From NCBI GenBank assembly GCA_910586435.1, contig CAJUGT010000019.1:1-21373 (forward strand): a DNA stretch of 21,373 nucleotides, written 5' to 3'. This DNA is from an uncultured Acetatifactor sp. GTDB lineage: Bacteria; Bacillota; Clostridia; Lachnospirales; Lachnospiraceae. This document shows positions 8,821 through 16,311 of this stretch, piece after piece (positions within the stretch are counted from its first letter, which is position 1; each line of letters starts with the position of its first letter). The notes under the pieces were generated by a model that was not told where the DNA came from, searched no databases, and saw nothing but the letters and a program-made list of their open reading frames with translations. A program made the translations under genes and the position numbers.

Positions 8821-11064
8821 ATGGATACAATCAATGGATATGTGGAACATATAATTTTTCAAAACAGTGAAAATGGTTATACGGTCATGAGCCTTATGGC
8901 AGGTATTGGGGAAATTACCTGTGTGGGGATGTGCAGGGGGCTGGCACAGGGAGAAACCATTGCCGCGCAGGGGGAATATGTATCGCATCCTGTCTATGGG
9001 TCGCAATTTAAGATAAGTCAATATCAGGTGGTAATGCCGAAGGACAGCGTGAGCATGGAACGCTACCTGGGCTCGGGAGCCGTGAAGGGAGTGGGACCTG
9101 CGCTGGCGGCCAGAATTGTAAAAAAATTTGGGGACGATACCTTTCGTATTATTGAGGAAGAGCCGGAGCGTCTGGCGGAGATTAAGGGAATCAGCGAACG
9201 CAAGGCAAGGGAAATTTCAGAGCAGATGGAAGAGAAAAAAGAAATGAGAGACGCTCTTGTCTATTTGCAGCAATATGGCATTTCAAATGCACTTGCGATG
9301 AAGATATATGATGCCTATGGTATGAATCTGTACCATGTCATGAAGGAAAATCCCTATCGTCTGGCAGAAGACATTTCCGGCATTGGATTTAAAATGGCGG
9401 ATGAACTGGCCGCCAAGACGGGGATTCATATGGATTCGGATTACCGGATACGAAGCGGTATTTTCTATTCTCTGTTGCAGGCCACTGGGGAGGGGAACTG
9501 CTATCTTCCAATGAAGGTACTGCTGGAAAGGGCGGAAGTGCTTCTTGGGGTAAATCAGGACAATATACGTCCTCAGGTGGATAACTTGATGATGGATAAG
9601 AAGCTGGTCATCAAGGGGGACAATGTGTTTGCGGCGTCCTATTACTATGCGGAGCTGAATTGCGCAAGAATGTTGTATGAGCTGAATATTCCCATGACAA
9701 CATCGGAGGAAGTGGCAGAGAACACAGGCATCGCGGTCAGATTGAAAAAATTGGCCGCAAATCTGAAGATGGAATTGGACGAACTACAGTTTAAGGCGGT
9801 TACGGAGTGCATACGGAACGGATTATTTCTATTGTCCGGGGGTCCTGGCACGGGAAAAACTACCACCATTAATATGATCATACAGTATTTTGAAGCGGAG
9901 GGAATGGATATTTTTCTGGCGGCACCCACCGGGCGAGCCGCTAAGAGAATGACAGAGGCAACAGGATTTGAAGCCAGAACCATTCACCGAATGCTGGAGT
10001 TGAACAGTGCTCTTTCGGATGAGAATACCCGCAAAGTGAATTTTGAAAGAAATGAGCAGAATCCCCTGGAAGCGGATGTGGTTATCATAGATGAAATGTC
10101 CATGGTGGATATCCAATTATTCCAGTCATTGCTCAAGGCAGTGGCGCCGGGAACCCGTCTGATACTGGTGGGGGATGTGAACCAGCTTCCAAGCGTGGGG
10201 CCGGGGCAGGTGCTGCGGGACTTGATATGCAGCGGCTGTTTTCCCATGGTGGAATTGAAAAAGATATTCAGACAGGCGGAGGAGAGTGATATTATTGTCA
10301 ATGCGCATCGCATCAATAACGGACAGCAGATTGCGCTGGATAATAAGTCGAAAGATTTTTTCCTTCTGGAAAGGAAGGATATCAATGTAATATATAAGCA
10401 TATGATACAGTTGATACAGGATAAATTACCCCGCTATGTGCAGGCAACCCCTTATGATATACAGGTGCTGACTCCAATGCGCAAGGGAAGTCTGGGCTGT
10501 GAAACTCTGAATGGTATTTTACAATGCTACCTGAATCCGGCGGACGGAAGCAAGAAAGAGCATGTGAGCGGGAACACAGTTTACCGTGAAGGCGATAAAG
10601 TGATGCAGATTAAAAATAATTATCAGCTGGAATGGGAAATTGTAAGTAAGTACGGAATCCCTGTGGAGAAAGGTATGGGTGTTTTCAACGGGGACATGGG
10701 GAAAATTCTGGAGATTAACGAAGCGGCTTCCAGTCTGGTGGTGGAGTATGACGAGCAGAAGAGAGTGGTTTATTCCTTTTCGCTGTTGGACGAATTGGAC
10801 TTATCCTATGCCATTACCATACATAAAGCACAGGGAAGTGAATATCCGGCAGTGCTGTTGCCTCTGCTTGGAGGACCCAAAATGCTGTTGAATCGGAATC
10901 TGCTTTACACAGCCATAACAAGGGCAAAAAACTGTGTCACCATACTGGGCAGCAGTGACACGGTGCGGGAGATGATAGATAATATCAGTGAGAGACGCAG
11001 ATATACTTCTCTTGCGGAGAGAATCAGGGAGGTATCAAGTATCGGGGTTGGAGAAGGTTCCTGA
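8821..11064 (+). CDS. recD2: RecD-like ATP-dependent DNA helicase (RecD2)
   Basis: RecD2 is a 5'-3' superfamily 1B helicase of bacteria that mostly lack RecBC; it acts in DNA repair and fork maintenance. The 747-aa protein has the RecD2 N-terminal OB-like start (INGYVEHIIFQNSENGYTV), tandem helix-hairpin-helix motifs around residues 83-200 (GSGAVKGVGPALAARI, IKGISERKAREI, ISGIGFKMADEL), Walker A SGGPGTGKTTT near 339, Walker B VIIDEMSMVD near 421, and the C-terminal ITIHKAQGSEYP and LLYTAITRAK motifs. Length matches the family. ATG at 8821 has GGGAGA just before it. The presence of the HhH region separates it from the RecD subunit of RecBCD. The comF gene starts 28 bases after its stop. Confidence 0.95.
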   Translation: MDTINGYVEHIIFQNSENGYTVMSLMAGIGEITCVGMCRGLAQGETIAAQGEYVSHPVYGSQFKISQYQVVMPKDSVSMERYLGSGAVKGVGPALAARIVKKFGDDTFRIIEEEPERLAEIKGISERKAREISEQMEEKKEMRDALVYLQQYGISNALAMKIYDAYGMNLYHVMKENPYRLAEDISGIGFKMADELAAKTGIHMDSDYRIRSGIFYSLLQATGEGNCYLPMKVLLERAEVLLGVNQDNIRPQVDNLMMDKKLVIKGDNVFAASYYYAELNCARMLYELNIPMTTSEEVAENTGIAVRLKKLAANLKMELDELQFKAVTECIRNGLFLLSGGPGTGKTTTINMIIQYFEAEGMDIFLAAPTGRAAKRMTEATGFEARTIHRMLELNSALSDENTRKVNFERNEQNPLEADVVIIDEMSMVDIQLFQSLLKAVAPGTRLILVGDVNQLPSVGPGQVLRDLICSGCFPMVELKKIFRQAEESDIIVNAHRINNGQQIALDNKSKDFFLLERKDINVIYKHMIQLIQDKLPRYVQATPYDIQVLTPMRKGSLGCETLNGILQCYLNPADGSKKEHVSGNTVYREGDKVMQIKNNYQLEWEIVSKYGIPVEKGMGVFNGDMGKILEINEAASSLVVEYDEQKRVVYSFSLLDELDLSYAITIHKAQGSEYPAVLLPLLGGPKMLLNRNLLYTAITRAKNCVTILGSSDTVREMIDNISERRRYTSLAERIREVSSIGVGEGS

Positions 11065-11092
11065 ATGGCTTTACGCCGGAAAGTGAGGAACC

Positions 11093-11890
11093 ATGGCATT
11101 GGAAAAAATTATCAAATTAAGTAGGGCGGCAGGTATAAAATCTCCGAAACTGGCAAAAAATGGAATAGGCCCCAAGTATATGCAAAAGGGTATGAAAAAG
11201 CTGATACAGTTATTCTACCCCCTTCGCTGTCCGGTGTGTGACAGAATTGTGCGTGCTTCGGGGGAAAAGATTTGTACGCAATGTCTGGGACGGTTGAGAC
11301 TGCTGACGCCCCCCTGGTGTATGAAATGCGGAAAGAAGGTCGTGGGAAGCGCAGAGTATTGTGCGGATTGTACCAGAAAGTCTCATGACTATGTACGAGG
11401 AAGGGCACTGTATGAATATGAAGGGGCTGCGCTTTCCATTTACCGCTTTAAATATGGGGGGAGACAGGAATACGCAGAGTTTTTCGGAGAACAGACAGTG
11501 GAATTCCTGGGGGATTTTATCAGAGATATTGCCCCTGACGCATTGATTCCTGTCCCATTGCACAGGAAAAGGAAAAACGCAAGAGGGTACAATCAGGCAG
11601 AACTGCTTGCAAGGGAAATCGGGGAACGGCTTGGCATTCCTGTTGAGACCGGATTTCTGCTCAGAAAGAAAAATACTGCGCCCTTAAAATATGAAAATCC
11701 TGAAGAAAGACAAAATAATTTGAAAAGGGCTTTTAATATCGGGCAAAATGATGTAAAATTAAAGAAAGTAATTTTGGTTGATGACATATATACCACAGGA
11801 AGCACTATGGATGAAGCGGCAAGGACCATGAGGGCCGCAGGAGTGAAGGATGTCTATTTTATAACGCTGGCATGCGGCGCAGGGGTTTGA
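11093..11890 (+). CDS. comF: ComF family protein (competence phosphoribosyltransferase-like)
   Basis: ComF-type protein: a zinc ribbon followed by a type I phosphoribosyltransferase fold; B. subtilis ComFC is needed for efficient DNA uptake, but the biochemical role in other bacteria is unclear. In this 265-aa protein paired cysteines at about 46/49, 61/64, 77/80 and 90/93 form the zinc region, PVPLHRKRKNARGYNQAELLA is the conserved central motif, and VILVDDIYTTGST (226-238) is the PRPP-binding loop. The start at 11093 has GTGAGGA upstream but gives about 30 extra N-terminal residues; ATG at 11180 or 11192 would give a more usual length with a weaker ribosome site. It follows recD2 and precedes yvyF. 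The comFA helicase gene is not in the window. Confidence 0.88.
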   Translation: MALEKIIKLSRAAGIKSPKLAKNGIGPKYMQKGMKKLIQLFYPLRCPVCDRIVRASGEKICTQCLGRLRLLTPPWCMKCGKKVVGSAEYCADCTRKSHDYVRGRALYEYEGAALSIYRFKYGGRQEYAEFFGEQTVEFLGDFIRDIAPDALIPVPLHRKRKNARGYNQAELLAREIGERLGIPVETGFLLRKKNTAPLKYENPEERQNNLKRAFNIGQNDVKLKKVILVDDIYTTGSTMDEAARTMRAAGVKDVYFITLACGAGV

Positions 11891-11971
11891 AGATTGTCAG
11901 TGTTTGTGGCAGACGCTGAATCGGAAGAGTCCGGCGGAAGGCGGATGTGGAACTTGGAATAGGAGGAAAGT

Positions 11972-12379
11972 ATGAACGTTAGAAATTGCAGAAATTGTGG
12001 ACGTATTTTTAACTATGTTGCGGGCATGCCGATCTGTCCTGCCTGCCGGGAGAAATTGGAGCAGAAGTTCCAGGAAGTGAAGGATTATATCCGGGAGCAT
12101 AAAGGCGCAGGAATCAACGAAGTATCCGATGCCTGTGATGTGGAACCCAACCAGATTCGTCAATGGCTGAGGGAGGACCGTCTGGAGATTGCGCCGGATT
12201 CTGCCATAATGCTTTCCTGTGAGTCCTGTGGATCACCCATTCGCAGCGGAAGATTCTGTGATAAATGTACAGGAAACATGACCAGGAATTTTAAAGACGT
12301 GTTAAAGGCAAATCAGCCTGAGAAGCCCAAATACAGCAAAGAAGACGCAGAAGGACCCAAGATGAGATTCCTGAAGTAA
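11972..12379 (+). CDS. yvyF: YvyF-like flagellar-operon protein (TIGR03826 type)
   Basis: A 135-aa soluble protein with two Cys4 clusters (C6/C9 with C22/C25, and C83/C86 with C96/C99) flanking a helix-turn-helix-like middle (about 35-72, EVSDACDVEPNQIRQWLRE). This matches the layout I know for B. subtilis YvyF, which sits between comFC and flgM; here comF is likewise immediately upstream. The exact role is not established. The Cys clusters and HTH suggest a zinc-dependent nucleic-acid-binding regulator, which is inference. Ribosome site AGGAGGAAAG just before ATG 11972. The usual downstream partners flgM, flgN and flgK are absent. Confidence 0.8.
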   Translation: MNVRNCRNCGRIFNYVAGMPICPACREKLEQKFQEVKDYIREHKGAGINEVSDACDVEPNQIRQWLREDRLEIAPDSAIMLSCESCGSPIRSGRFCDKCTGNMTRNFKDVLKANQPEKPKYSKEDAEGPKMRFLK

Positions 12380-12421
12380 GATGGGCCGAATCATCCGACA
12401 TAACAAATTGGGAGGTCTGAC

Positions 12422-12811
12422 ATGCTCAATGAAGAACGAGTTATATTGATGACGAGAATGGCTTCGTATGAAATGGGAGAGGGCAGGGAGAATGTGAAAA
12501 TAGGCAATTATTTTCGCAGTGATTATATTGCCATTCAGGTAATCAAGGCGGTTATCAGCGCAAGTATTGTGTTTGCGATTGTGTTCAGCCTGTATATCTC
12601 ATATAATTTTGAAGAATTTATGAGGCAATTATATGAAATGGATTTGTTGGCCTTTGGCCGAAACGTATTGTTCTGGTTTGCGGGTACGGTGCTGGGATAT
12701 GGTGTTTTGGCATATGTTGCCTGTTCCTGGCGTTATGCCAAGGCCAGGAAGAGTTTAAAGCATTATTATCAAAATTTAAAAAAGCTGAATTCTCTGTACA
12801 ACGAAATGTGA
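12422..12811 (+). CDS. Uncharacterised two-helix membrane protein
   Basis: I do not recognise this 129-aa protein. It has a polar N-terminus of about 35 residues, two predicted membrane segments (around 38-62, VIKAVISASIVFAIVFSLYI, and 78-103, NVLFWFAGTVLGYGVLAYVA), and a basic, helical C-terminal tail (KARKSLKHYYQNLKKLN). By the positive-inside rule both ends probably face the cytoplasm. A good ribosome site GGGAGG lies at 12411-12416. It is followed 25 bases later by a polytopic membrane protein and then cdaA, so it probably belongs to the same transcript as the c-di-AMP genes. No function can be assigned. Confidence 0.8.
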   Translation: MLNEERVILMTRMASYEMGEGRENVKIGNYFRSDYIAIQVIKAVISASIVFAIVFSLYISYNFEEFMRQLYEMDLLAFGRNVLFWFAGTVLGYGVLAYVACSWRYAKARKSLKHYYQNLKKLNSLYNEM

Positions 12812-12836
12812 CAGGGAAATTTGGCCGGAGGACAGA

Positions 12837-14099
12837 ATGACAGTTTTACTGGAAATGAAAGAAAGATTGAAGCTGATATACAGCAAGGGAGAACCTTTTT
12901 TACTGCCTCTTGTGAAGTTTTTGTTGGCATTCATCACTTTCAACACTCTTAATGGCAGAATAGGCTATATGACACAGCTGAACAATGTTGCCGTGGTATT
13001 GATTGTGGCATTGACATGTTCCTTTCTGCCTGTTGGCGCAATGGTTTTTTTTGCGGCAGTTTTCAGCCTGGTACACATGTATACGCTCTCCATGGAAGTG
13101 GCTCTGGTGGGCGGGTGCGTGTATCTGGTAATGTATTTGTTGTTTTTTCGGTTTAGCCCTGGGGATTCCCTGGTGGTTGTGCTGACTCCGCTGATGTGTC
13201 TGTGGAAGATACCGTATGTGGTGCCGATTGTGGTGGGATTGTTATGTGGTCCTGCATCTGCGGTTTCAGTGGGCTGTGGTGTGGTGGTATATTACCTGGT
13301 AGAAGCTGTGATTGGCAGCGCTTCTAATATCAATACCATGGGAGATGAAGAAATTGTAGGCAAGATACGCATTGTAATCGAAGCGCTTGTATCGGACAAA
13401 GCGATGTTGGTGGTTATTGCTGCTTTTGCTGTAACAATTTTGGTGGTGTATTTTCTCAGGAGAATGTCCATAGACTATTCCTGGACCATTGCAATGATTG
13501 CGGGTGTAATGATCAATGTGGTAATACTGCTCATTGGCGATTTGCTCTATGACATTAATATTTCTGTGGGCGGTGCTCTTTTGGGGTCTCTGTTGGCCAT
13601 AGTCATAGCGAAAATAGTGGAGTTTTTCAGATTTTGTGTCGACTACAGCAGAGTGGAAAAGGTACAGTTTGAGGACGATGAGTATTATTATTATGTAAAG
13701 GCTGTCCCTAAGATGGCAGTTTCGGTATCAACGAAGACTGTGAAGAAGATTAATTCCCAACAGACAAGAGCGGCCGGAGGAAGGGGAAGCGCTTCCAGGC
13801 ATACGGGCAGGATAAATCAGCCGGCCAGGTCCGAGGAAAGAAATGGCGCGGACAGAGGGGCGGCCGGAGAGAGAGGAGCCTCCAGAAGAGCTGTAAGCGG
13901 TGAAAGAGTTTCAACAGGCAGGGATACGGCTGGCGAAAGACAGACCATGGCAAGGGGGCGTGGCGGTACCGGAAGAGGGCAGAGAAATCCGGCATATCCT
14001 CAAAGCCGCAGCAATGTGACCATAGGCAGTACCGTAAGACAGGATACTGTCAGAAATGTCAGAGAGGACGCGCCGGAAGATTTTGAAGAACTTTTTTAA
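12837..14099 (+). CDS. Polytopic membrane protein with Arg/Gly-rich tail, beside cdaA
   Basis: A 420-aa protein of unknown function. About seven or eight hydrophobic segments fill residues 22-265. Then comes a short acidic-aromatic motif QFEDDEYYYYVKAVPK (277-292), and a long low-complexity tail (about 305-410) rich in Arg, Gly, Ser and Ala with scattered GER and RG repeats, ending in an acidic stretch DAPEDFEELF. The tail has no hydrophobic content and is probably cytoplasmic and disordered. No ATP-binding or transporter motif is visible, so naming it a permease would be unsupported. GCCGGAGG lies just upstream of the ATG. It sits 25 bases after a small membrane gene and 52 bases before cdaA, which suggests co-expression with c-di-AMP synthesis. 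Confidence 0.85.
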   Translation: MTVLLEMKERLKLIYSKGEPFLLPLVKFLLAFITFNTLNGRIGYMTQLNNVAVVLIVALTCSFLPVGAMVFFAAVFSLVHMYTLSMEVALVGGCVYLVMYLLFFRFSPGDSLVVVLTPLMCLWKIPYVVPIVVGLLCGPASAVSVGCGVVVYYLVEAVIGSASNINTMGDEEIVGKIRIVIEALVSDKAMLVVIAAFAVTILVVYFLRRMSIDYSWTIAMIAGVMINVVILLIGDLLYDINISVGGALLGSLLAIVIAKIVEFFRFCVDYSRVEKVQFEDDEYYYYVKAVPKMAVSVSTKTVKKINSQQTRAAGGRGSASRHTGRINQPARSEERNGADRGAAGERGASRRAVSGERVSTGRDTAGERQTMARGRGGTGRGQRNPAYPQSRSNVTIGSTVRQDTVRNVREDAPEDFEELF

Positions 14100-14151
14100 T
14101 GAAGTGTGATTGTAGGGGCGGATTAGATTATGAAAAGCAGGGGCGTGTAAG

Positions 14152-15045
14152 ATGCAATGGTTTGACAGAGGAATAGAATATCTGAAAACAGCCAGAATAT
14201 ACGCTAACACCATGGATTGGAGCGATATACTGGAGATATTTATCATCGCTTTTCTTGTATATTATATTTTGGCCTGGATGAAGACTACCAGATCCTGGAG
14301 GCTTCTCAAAGGGCTGATTGTTATTTTTCTGTTCCTTTTTATAGTAGACATCCTGGAAATGACCACGATTATATGGATCGCCCAAAATGTGTTGAGCTTT
14401 GCCGTGACAGGAGTTATTGTTGTCATGCAGCCGGAACTGCGCCATGCATTGGATCAGCTGGGACAGAAGAATTTCATTCCATCGCTTGGATTCTCTGATT
14501 CTTCCAAGGGAAAGGAAGGAGAGTTCTCTGAGAAAACAGTGAATGAAATCGCCAAGGCATGTGTGGAAATGGGCAAAGCAAAAACGGGAGCTTTGATTGT
14601 GATCGAACGGAAGGAATCTCTGAAGGACTATGAACGGACAGGGATTGAGGTGGATGGGGTTGTGACCAGCCAGCTTCTGATTAATATATTTGAACATAAC
14701 ACACCGCTTCACGACGGGGCGGTGATTGTTCGTGGAAACAGGGTGACATATGCCACTTGTTATCTGCCACTCTCTGACAATCTGGACCTGAGCAAAGAAT
14801 TGGGTACAAGACATCGGGCAGGAGTCGGCGTCTCTGAGACAACGGATTCTCTGACGGTGATTGTCTCAGAGGAGACAGGGGGAATCAGCATCGCCTATGA
14901 AGGGAAATTGACAAGAAATCTGGATGCGGAGCGCTTGAAAGAAAATATGCGGCAGATTATGAATATGAATGGAGAAGAGAATGCAAAAGGCAGAAGCAGG
15001 AGGAAAAGCAGAAAAACTAAGAATAGGGAAAAAACTTCTGAATAA
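14152..15045 (+). CDS. cdaA: Membrane diadenylate cyclase CdaA
   Basis: CdaA joins two ATP molecules into cyclic di-AMP, the second messenger controlling potassium, osmolyte and cell-wall homeostasis in Firmicutes. The 297-aa protein has three N-terminal membrane helices (about 26-43, 53-68, 74-95), then the DAC domain with catalytic LHDGAVIV (DGA at 188-190) and GTRHRAGVGVSE (RHR at 220-222). Both motifs are intact, so it should be active. The C-terminal 20 residues are strongly basic (SRRKSRKTKNREK). The start at 14152 has AGGGG eight bases upstream; ATG at 14212 (MDWSDILEI) would match the length of other CdaA proteins but has no ribosome site. It overlaps cdaR by about 65 bases and heads the cdaA-cdaR-glmM set. 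Confidence 0.95.
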   Translation: MQWFDRGIEYLKTARIYANTMDWSDILEIFIIAFLVYYILAWMKTTRSWRLLKGLIVIFLFLFIVDILEMTTIIWIAQNVLSFAVTGVIVVMQPELRHALDQLGQKNFIPSLGFSDSSKGKEGEFSEKTVNEIAKACVEMGKAKTGALIVIERKESLKDYERTGIEVDGVVTSQLLINIFEHNTPLHDGAVIVRGNRVTYATCYLPLSDNLDLSKELGTRHRAGVGVSETTDSLTVIVSEETGGISIAYEGKLTRNLDAERLKENMRQIMNMNGEENAKGRSRRKSRKTKNREKTSE

Positions 15046-16309
15046 CCTGGGGCTGAAACTGATTTCCGTCATGATTGCCGTTGTGTTGTGGTTCCTGGTG
15101 GTGATAGCGGATAATCCCAAGGAAACAAGGACTTTTGCCAACATTCCGGTGACTTTGACCAATGTGGAATTGCTGGAAAAAGAGAATAAGGTCTATGAAG
15201 TGCTGGATAACTCAGACCGTGTACGGGTAACGGTGGAGGTTCCACGCAGTGATTTAGATAAACTGCGGGCTTCTGATATTGTGGCGGAAGCGGATATGAG
15301 CAAATTGACCGCCGTGAATACCATTGCAATCAGCTTCTATGTCATGAACGATGATGTAAATGTGTCCAATATCACCGGAAACAGGGATGCGGTACACTTA
15401 AATGTTGAAGACAAGGTAAAAAGCTGGAAGGCTGTGAGATATCACTTACAGGGAGAAGTGGCTGAGAACTATATGGTGGGGGGAGTGACGCTGGAACAGA
15501 CCAGTATAGAGGTCAGCGGGCCAAAGTCTGCCATAGATATGATTGACAGCGTAGCGGTTGATTTTGATGTGACTGGCGCTACGACGGATCAGAAAGCAAA
15601 CGTTGAGACAAAGCTTTACGATGCGGAGGGGAATGTACTGGATCTTCCCAATGTGACCAAAAGCGCGGATCATGTCATGATGAATGTCCAGGTATTGGCT
15701 GTCAAGGAGATACCGGTGGAATTGAATCCAACAGGTGTGCCTGGGGAAGGATATCTGGCTACCGGGGAGGTCAGCTGTGATCCGCCGGTGGTAAGGATAG
15801 CCGGCGCGCCTTCTGTGCTGGCAGGTATCAGTAAGGTAAGCATTCCGCCGGAACAACTGGACATAACCGACGCAGAAGAGTCATTGGTCACCACCATCAA
15901 TGTAAAAAGCTATTTACCGGCGACTGTACGGATGGCGGACAGTAATTTTAACGGAAGGGTTACGGCCACTGTATACGTGGAGCCAAAGGTGGAGAAAACA
16001 TTGACAATTCCGGTGGAGAATATCAGCATATCTGATATTCCCGAGGGATTTGAATGGGAGTATGATGAGAATGTTACTTCCGGCAGGATGAAGATAGCCG
16101 GCCTGAATGCGGTGGTTTCCGGGGTACAGTCCGATGAGTTGCATGGTACGGTGAATATTGCCGAATGGATGAGAGAGAATGATATAAAACTGCTCAAGCC
16201 GGGAGCTTATAGGGTTCCCATGACAGTGGAGGTACAGGAAGATATTGAGGTGACAGAAGAAGCGTTTGTGCAGATTATCATATCAGAGGTAAAGGAAGAA
16301 GAGGTATAA
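14981..16309 (+). CDS. cdaR: CdaA regulatory protein CdaR (YbbR-domain)
   Basis: CdaR is a single-pass membrane protein with extracytoplasmic YbbR repeats that binds CdaA and modulates its cyclase activity. The 442-aa product has a basic cytoplasmic N-terminus, one membrane anchor (LISVMIAVVLWFLVVIA, about 26-45), then about four YbbR-like beta-rich repeats covering the rest, each with the pattern of a strand, a proline-rich turn and a VEV/VEP strand. ATG at 14981 is chosen because GGAGAAG lies six bases upstream; an in-frame ATG at 14969 would add four residues. Either way the start lies inside the end of cdaA, in another frame, which suggests translational coupling. The glmM gene starts two bases after its stop. 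Confidence 0.92.
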   Translation: MQKAEAGGKAEKLRIGKKLLNNLGLKLISVMIAVVLWFLVVIADNPKETRTFANIPVTLTNVELLEKENKVYEVLDNSDRVRVTVEVPRSDLDKLRASDIVAEADMSKLTAVNTIAISFYVMNDDVNVSNITGNRDAVHLNVEDKVKSWKAVRYHLQGEVAENYMVGGVTLEQTSIEVSGPKSAIDMIDSVAVDFDVTGATTDQKANVETKLYDAEGNVLDLPNVTKSADHVMMNVQVLAVKEIPVELNPTGVPGEGYLATGEVSCDPPVVRIAGAPSVLAGISKVSIPPEQLDITDAEESLVTTINVKSYLPATVRMADSNFNGRVTATVYVEPKVEKTLTIPVENISISDIPEGFEWEYDENVTSGRMKIAGLNAVVSGVQSDELHGTVNIAEWMRENDIKLLKPGAYRVPMTVEVQEDIEVTEEAFVQIIISEVKEEEV

Positions 16310-16311
16310 CT

